A DNA stretch of 64,000 nt, taken from contig NZ_JAFKHE010000022.1 of assembly GCF_017307495.1 (NCBI RefSeq), positions 1 to 64,000 of the forward strand, read 5' to 3'. Positions 38,667 to 47,745 of this stretch are shown piece after piece (position 1 is the first letter of the stretch; each line of letters starts with the position of its first letter). A program made the position numbers and the translations under genes. The DNA is from Devosia sp. (GTDB lineage Bacteria; Pseudomonadota; Alphaproteobacteria; Rhizobiales; Devosiaceae). The notes beneath the pieces are model-generated. The model was not told the DNA's origin. It did not search any database and saw only the letters and a list, made by a program, of their open reading frames with translations.

Positions 38667-40088
38667 TCAATCCTCCAGCACCCAGGTGTCCTTGGTGCCG
38701 CCGCCCTGCGACGAGTTCACCACCAGCGAGCCCTTCTTGAGGGCGACGCGGGTCAGTCCGCCCGGGGTGATGCGCACGTCGTCGCCGACCAGCACGTAGG
38801 GCCTGAGGTCGACGTGGCGGGGCGCGATGCCGCGGTCGACGAAGGTGGGGCAGGTGGAAAGCGCCAGCGTCGGCTGCACGATGTAGTTGTCGGGCCGGGC
38901 GAGGATCTTCTTCCGGAATTCCTCGCGCTGCGCCTTGGTCGAGGCCGGGCCGACCAGCATGCCGTAGCCGCCCGAGCCGTGCACTTCCTTGACCACCAGC
39001 TCCTCGAGATGCTCGAGCACATAGGCGCGTTCGTCGGCGTTGGTGCAGTTGTAGGTCGGCACGTTCTTGAGCAGCGCCTTCTCGCCCAGGTAGAACTCGA
39101 TGATCTCGGGCACGTAGACATAGACCGCCTTGTCGTCGGCGATGCCGGTGCCGGGCGCATTGACCAGCGTCACGTTGCCGGCCCGGTAGGCGTCGAACAG
39201 CCCGGGCACGCCCAGCATCGAATCCGGCCGGAAGGTCAGCGGGTCGAGGAAGTCGTCGTCGATGCGCCGGTAGATCACGTCGACCCGTTCCGGCCCCGTC
39301 GTCGTGCGCATGAAGACCTTGCCGCCCTCGACGAACAGGTCCTGTCCCTCGCACAGCATGGCGCCCATCTGGTCGGCGAGGAACGAGTGCTCGAAATAGG
39401 CCGAGTTGTAGATGCCCGGCGTCAGCACCACGAGATTGGGCGCGCCGTGGATTCCGCCCGGCGCGACGCTTTCCATCGTGCGCCTGAGCGTCTCGGGATA
39501 GGTTTCGACCGGCGCCACCTTGTAGCGCTGGAACAGTTCCGGCGCGAGCTGCAGCATGGCCTCGCGGTTCTCGAGCATGTAGCTGACGCCCGAGGGCGTG
39601 CGCAGGTTGTCCTCGAGCACGTAGAAGTCGTCCGGGCCGGTGCGCACGATGTCGACGCCGATGATGTGCGAATAGACCCCGCGCGCCGGATCGAGCCCCA
39701 TCATTTCCGGGCAGAACGCCGAGTTGTTGAGAATCAGCTTTTCCGGCACCCGCCCGGCCTTCAGGATCTCCTGGCGGTGGTAGATGTCGTAGAGGAAGGC
39801 GTTGAGCGCCCGCACGCGCTGTTCGATGCCTTTGCTGAGCCTGCGCCACTCCAGCGCCGAGATGATGCGCGGGATGATGTCGAAGGGGATGAGCTTTTCC
39901 GTCCCCTCGTTGCTGCCGTACACCGCGAAGGTGATGCCCAGCCGGCGGAACAGGCTCTCGGCGTCGGCCGACATCAGCCCCAGGGCTTGCGGCGGCTGGT
40001 CCTTCAGCCATTCCTCGAGAATGAGATAGGGGTCGCGGATCGAACCGTCCGCATTGTGCATCTCGTCAAACGGCGTTGCGGACATCAA
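38667..40088 (-). CDS. circularly permuted ATP-grasp protein
   Basis: A 473-residue protein of the circularly permuted type-2 ATP-grasp family. Recognisable stretches are FDEMHNADGSIRDPYLILEE at the N-terminus, LNNSAFCPEMMGLDPARGVY, DIVRTGPDDFYVLEDNLRTP and LVVKEVHGSGGYGMLVGP. It ends with LKKGSLVVNSSQGGGTKDTW. These families are predicted carboxylate-amine ligases, here without a known substrate. First gene of the triad with alpha-E and transglutaminase-like partners. Its promoter would lie in the 265-bp divergent gap that also holds repeat B2. Confidence 0.93.
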   Translation of the reverse strand: MMSATPFDEMHNADGSIRDPYLILEEWLKDQPPQALGLMSADAESLFRRLGITFAVYGSNEGTEKLIPFDIIPRIISALEWRRLSKGIEQRVRALNAFLYDIYHRQEILKAGRVPEKLILNNSAFCPEMMGLDPARGVYSHIIGVDIVRTGPDDFYVLEDNLRTPSGVSYMLENREAMLQLAPELFQRYKVAPVETYPETLRRTMESVAPGGIHGAPNLVVLTPGIYNSAYFEHSFLADQMGAMLCEGQDLFVEGGKVFMRTTTGPERVDVIYRRIDDDFLDPLTFRPDSMLGVPGLFDAYRAGNVTLVNAPGTGIADDKAVYVYVPEIIEFYLGEKALLKNVPTYNCTNADERAYVLEHLEELVVKEVHGSGGYGMLVGPASTKAQREEFRKKILARPDNYIVQPTLALSTCPTFVDRGIAPRHVDLRPYVLVGDDVRITPGGLTRVALKKGSLVVNSSQGGGTKDTWVLED

Positions 40089-40166
40089 CTCCCAAGGGCT
40101 TGCGGCCTATCCCACTCGATTTCCATTGGTACACTTTTGTTGAAGGGCGACAAGCGGGGTTCTTCT

Positions 40167-40280
40167 GGCTCCCCTCCCCCCTGAGGGGAGGGGCTGGGGG
40201 TGGGGGTCGTGCGGCGGACTACGGGCGCAACCGCCCCACCCCCTCCCTCGATCCCTCCCCTCAAGGGGGAGGGAGGCGGC
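40167..40280. repeat. palindromic intergenic repeat, family B, copy 2
   Basis: About 114 bp. The arms CTCCCCTCCCCCCTGAGGGG and CCCCTCAAGGGGGAGGGAGG flank inner inverted segments (GCTGGGGGTGGGGGT and CCACCCCCTCCCTC). It lies in a divergent gap, so unlike most copies it cannot be a terminator. Confidence 0.75.
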
Positions 40281-40353
40281 TGCATCCCACCAATGTCGCC
40301 TTCACCCTCGCGACAAACTACCATACAACACCCGCCAACGAGGGAAGGGGCCC

Positions 40354-41283
40354 ATGCCGGAAGAGATTCTCCAGACACACAAGCTGCACGACCGCTGCGA
40401 GAAGGCGCTGGCCGAGCGCTTCACCGTGCACAAGCTGCACATGGCCGCGGACAAGGACGCGCTGCTCGCCGAAGTCGAGGGTCGGGTGCGCGCCGTCGCC
40501 GGCGGCAACGTCGACGGGGCGCTGATGGACCGGCTGCCCAAACTCGAGATCATCGCCAATTTCGGCGTCGGCTACGACTCGATCGACACCAAGGCCGCCA
40601 GGGACCGTAATATCCGCGTCACCAACACCCCCAACGTGCTCAACGACGCCGTCGCCGAGCTGACCATCGGGCTGATGATCGCGCTCGCCCGCCGCATCCC
40701 GCAGGCCGACCGTTTCGTCCGCGAAGGCAAGTGGGCCAAGGTCGGCTACCGCCTGCAGACCGAGCTCAACGGCAAGACCGTCGGCATCCTCGGGCTGGGC
40801 CGAATCGGCAAGGAGATCGCGACGCGCTGCCAGGCCATGCGCATGCGCGTCGTCTATCACGGCCGCAAGCGCCAGGCCGACGAGCCCTACATCTACTACG
40901 ACAACCTCGTCGACATGGCGCGCGACAGCGACTGGCTGGTGCTGATCGCCCCCGGCGGCAAGGGCACCGAACAGATCGTCAATCGCGAAGTGCTCGAGGC
41001 GCTGGGCCCCGAGGGCTACCTCGTCAACGTGGCGCGTGGCACGCTGGTCGATGAGGCCGCAATGCTGGAGATGCTGAAGGGCTGGAAGCTCGGTGGCGCG
41101 GCGCTCGACGTGTTCGAGAAGGAGCCGGCGATGGATCCGGGCTTCTGGGAGCTCGACAACGTCGTGCTGTCGCCCCATCAGGGCAGCGCCACGCACCAGA
41201 CGCGCGACAAGATGGGCGACCTCGTCGTCGCCAACCTCGTCGCCCATTTCGACGGCGAACCGCTGCTCAGCGCGGTGGTCTAG
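40354..41283 (+). CDS. D-isomer-specific 2-hydroxyacid dehydrogenase (glyoxylate/hydroxypyruvate reductase-like)
   Basis: A cytoplasmic NAD(P)H-dependent reductase of 309 residues. The nucleotide motif is GILGLGRIGKEIA. Catalytic residues are Arg in NVARGTLVDE, Glu in LDVFEKEP and His in LSPHQGSA. The N-terminal catalytic half has NFGVGYDSIDTKAA, as in GhrA/GhrB-like enzymes. NADPH preference is suggested by the basic YHGRKRQ after the second beta strand. An SDR gene follows after a G-family repeat. Confidence 0.93.
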   Translation: MPEEILQTHKLHDRCEKALAERFTVHKLHMAADKDALLAEVEGRVRAVAGGNVDGALMDRLPKLEIIANFGVGYDSIDTKAARDRNIRVTNTPNVLNDAVAELTIGLMIALARRIPQADRFVREGKWAKVGYRLQTELNGKTVGILGLGRIGKEIATRCQAMRMRVVYHGRKRQADEPYIYYDNLVDMARDSDWLVLIAPGGKGTEQIVNREVLEALGPEGYLVNVARGTLVDEAAMLEMLKGWKLGGAALDVFEKEPAMDPGFWELDNVVLSPHQGSATHQTRDKMGDLVVANLVAHFDGEPLLSAVV

Positions 41284-41332
41284 GTAAGGCGGCGCCTCGT
41301 AGGAGAGGCGGCGCACCGGCCTTGGCTTGCCC

Positions 41333-41438
41333 CACCCACTGAGTCATTCCCGCGCAAGCGGGAACCTCTGTTCGGTGCAAGGGGCACGATCGCGAACGGA
41401 GGTCCCCGCTTTCGCGGGGATGACCCGGTGATGGATGG
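41333..41438. repeat. double-hairpin intergenic repeat, family G, copy 3
   Basis: TTCCCGCGCAAGCGGGAA and GTCCCCGCTTTCGCGGGGAT form the two hairpins, with outer ends CACTGAGTCATT and GATGACCCGGTGATGG. The centre is a few bases longer than in copies 1 and 2. It lies between two plus-strand genes. Confidence 0.85.
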
Positions 41439-41514
41439 GTAAGACCGGCCAGAACCGTTGGTGGAACAAGAACGATCCCCCTGGGGAGGGGGCAGTAGTA
41501 GGGGAGGAACTGCA

Positions 41515-42297
41515 GTGCTGATCGATCTCAACAACAAGGTGGCCATCGTCACCGGCGCCGGGCGCGGCATCGGCCGGGTCATCGCCCGTACGCTGGCCCG
41601 CGAGGGCGCGACGGTCGTCATCCTCGATTTCAAGCAGGACCTGCTCGACGATGCCGCGGTCGAGTGGACCGAGGCCGGCTGGCCCGGCACCCGCGTGCTC
41701 TGCGACGTGCGCGAGGCGGCCCAGGTCACGGCGGCGGTCAACGCCATCGCAGAGCAGTTCGGCCGCGTCGACATCCTCGTCAACAATGCCGGCGTCGCGG
41801 CCGGCGCGCGCGTCGACAAGCTGCCCGAGGCGGTGTGGGACGCGAACTTCGACACCAACACCAAGGGCCTGTTCCTGATGTGCCAGGCGGTGGCGCCGAT
41901 CATGCAGCGCCAGGCCTCCGGCCGCATCATCAACGCCGCGTCCTTTGCTGCCATCATTCCCTCGATCGGCAGCGCCGCCTATGCCGCGAGCAAGTCGGCC
42001 GTGGTGCAGTTCACCCGCGTGCTCGCAGGTGAACTCGGACCGTTCAACGTCACGGTGAACTCCTATTCGCCGGGCATGATCCCGACCCAGATGAACGGCT
42101 ACGCCAACCTGCCCGACGCCCGCCAGCAGCGCCTGCTCGACACCCTGACGCTGCGCCGCTGGGGTGACCCGCAGGACGTCGCCAACCTGATCTGCTTCCT
42201 CGCCTCGGACCTTGCCGCCTACATCACCGGCGCCTCGATCGACTGCTCGGGCGGCAAGTTCGCCACGCAGATCCCCTCGGTGGCGTACGAGGGCTGA
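41515..42297 (+). CDS. SDR-family NAD(P)-dependent oxidoreductase
   Basis: A classical SDR of 260 residues. The cofactor motif is TGAGRGIG, then VNNAGVAAGARV, catalytic serine in NAASFAAI and the Tyr/Lys motif YAASK. Asp after the second beta strand (VILDFKQ) points to NAD(H). The start is GTG at 41515 after a strong GGGGAGGA; a frame from 41458 adds only unlikely residues. It resembles sorbitol or galactitol dehydrogenase-type SDRs, but the substrate cannot be read from sequence. Confidence 0.93.
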   Translation: MLIDLNNKVAIVTGAGRGIGRVIARTLAREGATVVILDFKQDLLDDAAVEWTEAGWPGTRVLCDVREAAQVTAAVNAIAEQFGRVDILVNNAGVAAGARVDKLPEAVWDANFDTNTKGLFLMCQAVAPIMQRQASGRIINAASFAAIIPSIGSAAYAASKSAVVQFTRVLAGELGPFNVTVNSYSPGMIPTQMNGYANLPDARQQRLLDTLTLRRWGDPQDVANLICFLASDLAAYITGASIDCSGGKFATQIPSVAYEG

Positions 42298-42345
42298 ACG
42301 CCAGCTTTCGGTGCTTATTCGGGCCAGTACCAACCAACCCATCGG

Positions 42346-42428
42346 TCGTCATCCCCGGGCTTGACCCGGGGACCCATGCGATGCCGCCGATATCGCTGGG
42401 TCCGCGGATCAAGTCCGCGGATGACGAC
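42346..42428. repeat. palindromic repeat, family H
   Basis: About 83 bp: a left hairpin CCCCGGGCTTGACCCGGGG and a right hairpin TCCGCGGATCAAGTCCGCGG, bounded by GTCGTCAT and ATGACGAC. I recognise this as a type of element scattered through many alphaproteobacterial genomes. It fills a convergent gap. Confidence 0.8.
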
Positions 42429-42484
42429 TGAGAGTGTGGTGAAAGCCTCCACCGCCGATGGCGGGATGAAGGACATGCCGCTCT

Positions 42485-42892
42485 CTACTTCCACACCGCC
42501 AGCAGCGCCCCCATCAGCACCAGCGCGATGAGGTTGTTCCCCAGGTTGATGGCGATCAGCTTGGGCGAGCGGTTCTCGTAGCCCCACAGCGAGATCATCA
42601 GCGTCGCCATGAAGCCGAGCCAGTTGAGCGCGCCCACCGCCGCGCCGGTGAAGATGTTGGTCGCTCCGGCATAGGTCACCGCGTGCAGCAGGATGAAGGC
42701 CATCACCAGCGACGCGATCACGTCGATGCCGATCGCCTTGCCCATCCCGGCCCGCATCGTCTCGGGGGTGACGCCGGTCAGCGCCTGCCACGGCTTCAGC
42801 AGCACGGGCGGAGAATACCAGACGAAGCCCACCGCCATGCGGATGATGGCCGCGACGATCACGGCCAGCCAGTTGATATCAATCTGCTGCAT
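42485..42892 (-). CDS. DUF1761 membrane protein
   Basis: A 135-residue integral membrane protein with four predicted helices. It begins INWLAVIVAAIIRMAVGFVW, with YSPPVLLKPW after the first helix, the DUF1761 hallmark. Later helices include IDVIASLVMAFILLHAVTYA and LIALVLMGALLAVW. Function of the family is unknown. Convergent with the SDR gene, divergent from the alpha-glucosidase gene. Confidence 0.9.
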   Translation of the reverse strand: MQQIDINWLAVIVAAIIRMAVGFVWYSPPVLLKPWQALTGVTPETMRAGMGKAIGIDVIASLVMAFILLHAVTYAGATNIFTGAAVGALNWLGFMATLMISLWGYENRSPKLIAINLGNNLIALVLMGALLAVWK

Positions 42893-43046
42893 CCTGCTCC
42901 CCCAGCATCAGTGCGCGCACCGGGCGGAATGTTAGCGCCGAACCCGACTGCGCCGCAATTGGCGGGGGAACCGCCATGCCCCGAACGCCATTGCCTTTCC
43001 GCGCTTCGGTCGCGACACTGCGGCCAACCCTTCGGCGGAGACTTCG

Positions 43047-44699
43047 ATGACGGATTGGTGGCGTGGCGCGGTGATCTACCAGGTCTACCCGCGCTCGTTT
43101 CAGGACACGAATGGCGATGGCGTCGGCGATCTCGCCGGCATCATGCGGCGCCTCGACCATATCGCCAGCCTCGGGGTCGACGCGATCTGGCTGAGCCCCA
43201 TCAACCAGTCGCCGCAGAAGGACATGGGCTACGACGTTTCCGACTACAAGGAAGTCGACCGCCTGTTCGGCAGCCTCGAGGACTTCGACGACCTGATCAA
43301 GCGCGCCCATGCACTGGGGCTCAAGGTCATCATCGACCAGGTGCTGTCGCACTCGTCCGACCAGCATCCCTGGTTCCGCGAGAGCCGGCTCAACCGGACC
43401 AACGCCAAGGCCGACTGGTATGTCTGGGCCGATCCCAAGAAGGACGGCTCGCCCCCAAACAACTGGCCGTCGGTATTCGGCGGGCGCGCCTGGGAATGGA
43501 ATCCGTCGCGCGGCCAGTACTACTTCCACAATTTCCTGATCGAGCAGCCCGACCTCAACTTCCACAACCCGGAGGTACAGGACGCGCTGCTCGACGTGAT
43601 GCGCTTCTGGCTCGAGCGCGGCGTTGACGGCTTCCGCCTCGACACGGTGAACTACTACTTCCACGACAAACAACTCAGGAACAATCCGCCGGCCAGGCGG
43701 CCGAAACACCTGCCCTACGCCGTCAACCCCTACGACATGCAGGAGCACCGCTTCAGCAAGAGCCAACCCGAGAACCTCGAGTTCCTCAAGCGGGTGCGAA
43801 AGCTGCTCGACCAGTATCCCGGCGCCACCACGGTGGGCGAGATCGGCGACAGCCATCGCGGCCTGCAGCTGATGGAGCAGTACACCTCGGGCGGCGACAA
43901 GCTGCACATGGCCTACACCTTCGACATGCTCGGCCCCGAGTTCACCGCTGAGCATTTCCGCTCGCGGCAGCAGAAGTTCTTTGCCGGCGCGCCGAACGGC
44001 TGGCCGTGCTGGGCCTTCTCCAACCATGACGTCATCCGCCATATGTCGCGCTGGGCCCCGTACTCGGCCGATGCCGGCGACCTTGCGCGCCAGGCGGCGG
44101 CGATGCTGCTGAGCTTCAAGGGCTCGGTCTGCCTCTACCAGGGCGAGGAACTGGGCCTGCCCGAGGCCGACATCCTGTTCGAGGAACTGACCGATCCGCC
44201 CGGCATCCGCTTCTGGCCCGAATACAAGGGCCGCGACGGCTGCCGCACCCCGATCCCCTGGGAGGAAGGCGAGGCGCCCAACGGCTTCTCCACCGCCAGG
44301 CCGTGGCTGCCGGTCAAGCCGAACCATTCCGCGCTGAATGTCGCCGCCCAGAATGCCGACCCGGGCTCGACGCTGAACTTCTACCGCAGGGCGCTGGCCT
44401 TCCGCCGCGCCCACCCGGTGCTGGCCGACGGCGACGTCGAGTTCCTCAAGGTCGGCGAACCGCTGCTCGCCTTCCGTCGCCTTGCGTCAAAAGCCAGCAA
44501 CGAGACGCTGACCTGCCTGTTCAACCTCTCGGCCGAGCCGGTCACCGTGACGCTGACGGGGGGTGAGGGGGTGGAGCCGCTGGAAATCTCCCACGGTGCA
44601 GAGCGCCGGAAGAGCAAGCTGAGGCTCGCTGCCAACGGCTTTGCGTTCTTCGACACGGCCGAGATGAAGGTGGCGTTCGGGGGAAAGCGGAAGCGGTGA
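43047..44699 (+). CDS. alpha-glucosidase, glycoside hydrolase family 13
   Basis: A cytoplasmic-looking GH13 enzyme of 550 residues with no signal peptide. Conserved regions: IDQVLSHSSDQHPWF, GFRLDTVNYY with nucleophile Asp199, GEIGD with acid/base Glu265 and FSNHD with Asp328. The N-terminus IYQVYPRSFQDTNGDGVGDL is typical of the oligo-1,6-glucosidase / alpha-glucosidase / trehalulose-type subgroup. It should hydrolyse small alpha-glucosides after import. No transporter gene is directly attached; it ends before repeat B3 and a convergent small gene. Confidence 0.94.
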   Translation: MTDWWRGAVIYQVYPRSFQDTNGDGVGDLAGIMRRLDHIASLGVDAIWLSPINQSPQKDMGYDVSDYKEVDRLFGSLEDFDDLIKRAHALGLKVIIDQVLSHSSDQHPWFRESRLNRTNAKADWYVWADPKKDGSPPNNWPSVFGGRAWEWNPSRGQYYFHNFLIEQPDLNFHNPEVQDALLDVMRFWLERGVDGFRLDTVNYYFHDKQLRNNPPARRPKHLPYAVNPYDMQEHRFSKSQPENLEFLKRVRKLLDQYPGATTVGEIGDSHRGLQLMEQYTSGGDKLHMAYTFDMLGPEFTAEHFRSRQQKFFAGAPNGWPCWAFSNHDVIRHMSRWAPYSADAGDLARQAAAMLLSFKGSVCLYQGEELGLPEADILFEELTDPPGIRFWPEYKGRDGCRTPIPWEEGEAPNGFSTARPWLPVKPNHSALNVAAQNADPGSTLNFYRRALAFRRAHPVLADGDVEFLKVGEPLLAFRRLASKASNETLTCLFNLSAEPVTVTLTGGEGVEPLEISHGAERRKSKLRLAANGFAFFDTAEMKVAFGGKRKR

Positions 44700-44708
44700 G
44701 GCTTCTGC

Positions 44709-44805
44709 GCCTCCCTCCCCCTAAGAGTAGGGACTGAGGGAGGGGGTGGTGCGGCTAGCCCCGATGGACCCCCACCCCTGTCCCTCCCCGCAAGGGGGAG
44801 GGGAG
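44709..44805. repeat. palindromic intergenic repeat, family B, copy 3
   Basis: About 97 bp, left part CCTCCCTCCCC and GAGGGAGGGGGTGGTGCGG, right part GGACCCCCACCCCTGTCCCT and CCGCAAGGGGGAGGGGAGC. It shares GGTGCGGxxxGCC-GATGGACCCCCACCCC with copy 1. It fills another convergent gap. Confidence 0.75.
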
Positions 44806-45117
44806 CTAATCCACCCGCCGCCAGGTATCCGGATCGTAGTAGTCGCTGTGCCACGAGCCGTCGGGGTACTGCACGAAGGCCTCGACGCAGCCGTCCGACG
44901 CCATGCTGACCGAGCGGGCGTCGACGCCGCGCTTCCTCAGCTCGATCTTGGCGATCTCGGGATCGAAGCTGTCGCCGCCCGGCTTGCCGCCGATCGAGAA
45001 GCCGAACTCGATCTTCAGCCCCGGACGGTTGTCGTTGAGCTCGCAATTCTCCCGCGCCAGCGCCGGCGTGGCCGCAAGGCCGACAAGGATGGCAATCAGG
45101 GGCAGGGGGCGCAGCAT
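44806..45117 (-). CDS. small secreted protein, function unknown
   Basis: A 103-residue protein. The signal peptide MLRPLPLIAILVGLAATPAL is followed by a mature domain of about 80 residues with two cysteines (NCELNDN and DGCVEAF), likely one disulfide, and a conserved-looking acidic/aromatic C-terminus DYYDPDTWRRVD. The motif resembles PepSY-like short periplasmic domains (KIEFGFSIGG, KIELRKRGV), but I do not claim that. I start at the second methionine (45117), as it opens the signal peptide. It is 50 bp downstream of the AbrB-type gene on the same strand. Confidence 0.7.
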   Translation of the reverse strand: MLRPLPLIAILVGLAATPALARENCELNDNRPGLKIEFGFSIGGKPGGDSFDPEIAKIELRKRGVDARSVSMASDGCVEAFVQYPDGSWHSDYYDPDTWRRVD

Positions 45118-45167
45118 GGGGAATCTCCGTGTCCGTACCGGCACTTGCCTCGACAATTGCGGCAGCG

Positions 45168-46217
45168 CTACGGCAGTTCCTTCTGGCGCACCAGCATCGC
45201 CACCAGGGGAATCGCGAAGGTCAGCAGCAGCAGCCGGCCGACATGGTGCGCCGCGATGAAGGCCGTGTCGAACCCGAGCGCGATGCCGAGCGCGCCCATG
45301 CCCTCGAGCGCCCCCGGCGACAGCCCGAGCCAGATCTGCCCGAACGGCATGTCGACGAAGGGCAGCACGGCGAAGGCGATGACGGTCACGATCGCCACCG
45401 TCAGGGCGGTCCCGGCCAGCCCGCCGATCGCGGCCCTCCTGAACTCGGCCATGGTGATGCCGGAAAAGCGCGAGCCGATCAGCGCCCCGATCATGATGAA
45501 CACCCCCACGAGGAACAGCGGCGGGATCTGCCCCTCGAACAGCCCGGCGAACTTGGCGCTGATCGAGGTCGCCATGGCGCCGAGCGCATAGCCGGCCGGA
45601 ATGCGCAGCCGCGTGAAGATGAAGCCGACGACGCCGCAGGCGATCGCCACCGAGACCAGGGTTGCCGGTTCCATCGGCGGCCCCGCGCTGCCTTCGAAAT
45701 GCCCGATCGGCAGGAACATCGCGCCGATCGGCACGCAGATGGTGAGCAGCAGGATGCGGATCACCTGGATGATGATGATCTGCCGCGTGTCACCGAGCCC
45801 CGCCGCCGCGATCGACATCACGAAGCTCAGGTGTCCCGGGAACGAGCTGAGGTAGGCCGTGCCGCGGTCCAGTCCGAACAGCTTGCGCAGCAGCAGGCCG
45901 GTGAGGCTGATGATCAGGACCATCTCCAGCGCCAGCGCCGCCAGCGTTACCGGCCACTGCACCATCAGCGCCAGCGAATCGCGGGCGACGCTCGCGCCCA
46001 TCGACAGGCCGGTGAGCACGAACGCCGTGTCGCGCAGCCAGTTGGGCAGCATGACCGGCACGCCCGCCAGCGCCGCCACGGCCACCGCCAGCGCGCCCCC
46101 CATCAGCCACGCCGCCGGCAGCCCGAGCAGCGCCGCCACCGCGCCGCCCGCCGCCGAGATCAGCAATGTGACGATGGTGCGGCGGGCTATGGTGCCGGCA
46201 GCGATGGAGGAAATCAT
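45168..46217 (-). CDS. AbrB-family membrane transporter (COG3180)
   Basis: An integral membrane protein of 349 residues with about ten helices in two homologous halves, each with a P/G-rich break: LLGLPAAWLMGGALAVAV and RIPAGYALGAMATSI. The stretch LSSFPGHLSFVMSIAAAGLG is also typical. Despite the AbrB name the family is membrane-bound and unrelated to the DNA-binding protein; some members are implicated in ammonia-monooxygenase-like or putative transport functions. The ATG at 46217 is preferred to an upstream TTG. Function unknown. Confidence 0.88.
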   Translation of the reverse strand: MISSIAAGTIARRTIVTLLISAAGGAVAALLGLPAAWLMGGALAVAVAALAGVPVMLPNWLRDTAFVLTGLSMGASVARDSLALMVQWPVTLAALALEMVLIISLTGLLLRKLFGLDRGTAYLSSFPGHLSFVMSIAAAGLGDTRQIIIIQVIRILLLTICVPIGAMFLPIGHFEGSAGPPMEPATLVSVAIACGVVGFIFTRLRIPAGYALGAMATSISAKFAGLFEGQIPPLFLVGVFIMIGALIGSRFSGITMAEFRRAAIGGLAGTALTVAIVTVIAFAVLPFVDMPFGQIWLGLSPGALEGMGALGIALGFDTAFIAAHHVGRLLLLTFAIPLVAMLVRQKELP

Positions 46218-46301
46218 GGCTGGAATCGATTGGCAGGACGCCAACTATCGGACAGGGCGGCAGCGGAAGGAAGCGGTTTGAAGGTTATGGTGCCCTTGGC
46301 G

Positions 46302-46406
46302 CCCCTCACCCTGACCCTCTCCCCGGAGGGGCGAGGGGACGATAGACTAAGCGGCAGTGCCACATCGCCCCCTCGCCCCTCCGGGGAGAGGGCTGGGGTG
46401 AGGGGA
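46302..46406. repeat. palindromic intergenic repeat, family C
   Basis: Left arm CCCCTCACCCTGACCCTCTC with CCGGAGGGGCGAGGGG; right arm CCCCTCGCCCCTCCGG with GAGAGGGCTGGGGTGAGGGG. The arms pair almost end to end over about 40 bp. It lies between two minus-strand genes. Confidence 0.8.
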
Positions 46407-46421
46407 GCCCCACGCACCAGC

Positions 46422-47576
46422 CTACCGGGCGTTCTCCACCAGCTTCACCAGGTAGCTCACCCCCACCGGGATGACTTCGTCGTTGAAGTTGTAGGTGTCC
46501 GAGTGCAGCTCGCCGCTGTTGCCGTTGCCGAGGAAGGCATAGGCGCCCGGCCGGGCCTGCAGCATGTAGGAGAAATCCTCGCCGCCCATCTTGGGGTCGA
46601 TACTGGCGTCCACCCGCTCGGCGCCCGCCACCTGCTCGGCCACGCTCGCCGCATAGGCGGCCTGGTCCTCGGCGTTCATCGTCACCGGGTAGCCGCGCCG
46701 GTAGTCGATCTCGGCCTTGCCGCCGAACGTCTCGACGATGCCCTCGGTCACCGTGCGCAGTCGCGTTTCCATCAGGTCGCGCACCTCGTCGTTGAGCGAG
46801 CGCACCGTCCCGGTCAGCTTCACCGAGCGCGGGATGATGTTGAACGCCTCGCCGCCGTGCAGCATCGTCACGCTCAGCACCGCCGACTGGATCGGATCGA
46901 CATTGCGCGACACGATGGTGTGCAGCGCCAGGATCAGTTGCGCGCTGATCATCACCGGGTCGATGGTGTTCTGCGGCCAGGCGGCGTGACCTCCCTTGCC
47001 CTCGACCACGATGTCAAACGCGTCGCTCGCCGCCATCAGCGCACCGGGTCGCAGCGCAATGCTGCCGGCTGCCTGCCCCGGCATGTTGTGCACGCCATAG
47101 ACTTCCTCGATGCCGAATGTGTCCATCACGCCGGCCTCCACCATGGCCTTGCCGCCGGCGCCGCCTTCCTCCGCCGGCTGGAACAGCAGGATCGCCCTGC
47201 CGTCGAAATTGCGCGTCTCGGCGAGGTACCTGGCTGCGCCGAGCAGCATCGCCGTGTGGCCGTCATGCCCGCAGGCATGCATGCGGCCCGCCACCTGGCT
47301 GGCATAGGGCACGCCGGTGCGCTCGTTGATCGGCAGCGCATCCATGTCGGCGCGCAGCCCGATGGTCCGGCCCGGTCCGCGCCCGTTGATCACCCCGACC
47401 ACGCCGCTCTGCGCGATGCCCGTGTGGATTTCGTCGACGCCGAAGCCCTTGAGCAGCTCGGCCACCCGGCCGGAGGTGCGCGGCAGGTCGTAGCCGAGTT
47501 CGGGATGGGCATGGAAGTCGCGGCGCCATTCGGCGACTTCGTCGGCGAATTCCGCGATGCGGTTGATGACGGGCAT
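46422..47576 (-). CDS. M20-family amidohydrolase (hippurate hydrolase-like)
   Basis: A 384-residue metallopeptidase-fold amidohydrolase. The binuclear metal motifs are HACGHDGHTAML (His/Asp), QPAEEGGAGG (Glu), VYGVHNMPG (His) and the distal MGGEDFSYML. RDFHAHPELGYD near the N-terminus is characteristic of the HipO / IAA-amino-acid-hydrolase group, which cleave N-acyl amino acids. I chose the ATG at 47576; a longer frame adds a Pro-rich tail without a signal. Substrate unknown. It is divergent from etfB. Confidence 0.94.
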   Translation of the reverse strand: MPVINRIAEFADEVAEWRRDFHAHPELGYDLPRTSGRVAELLKGFGVDEIHTGIAQSGVVGVINGRGPGRTIGLRADMDALPINERTGVPYASQVAGRMHACGHDGHTAMLLGAARYLAETRNFDGRAILLFQPAEEGGAGGKAMVEAGVMDTFGIEEVYGVHNMPGQAAGSIALRPGALMAASDAFDIVVEGKGGHAAWPQNTIDPVMISAQLILALHTIVSRNVDPIQSAVLSVTMLHGGEAFNIIPRSVKLTGTVRSLNDEVRDLMETRLRTVTEGIVETFGGKAEIDYRRGYPVTMNAEDQAAYAASVAEQVAGAERVDASIDPKMGGEDFSYMLQARPGAYAFLGNGNSGELHSDTYNFNDEVIPVGVSYLVKLVENAR

Positions 47577-47745
47577 GGAGTAACCTGGGTCCAGTAAAGC
47601 CGCACTGTGCCGGGGCGGCGCAGGGGGCGTCAACCCGTTGGCACGCCTTTCTCCCTCAGGCCTTCGGCGTAGTCAGATATTCCCCGCCCGAACTTGCTCG
47701 CCCCGGCCATATCTGCAAAAGACCGGCCAATCGCGGAGGGAACCG

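Noticed and set aside
38443..40011. 522-codon minus-strand frame shifted against the ATP-grasp gene and running through the 157-bp repeat
   Set aside because: Shadow frame; the ATP-grasp frame 38667-40088 carries all family motifs.
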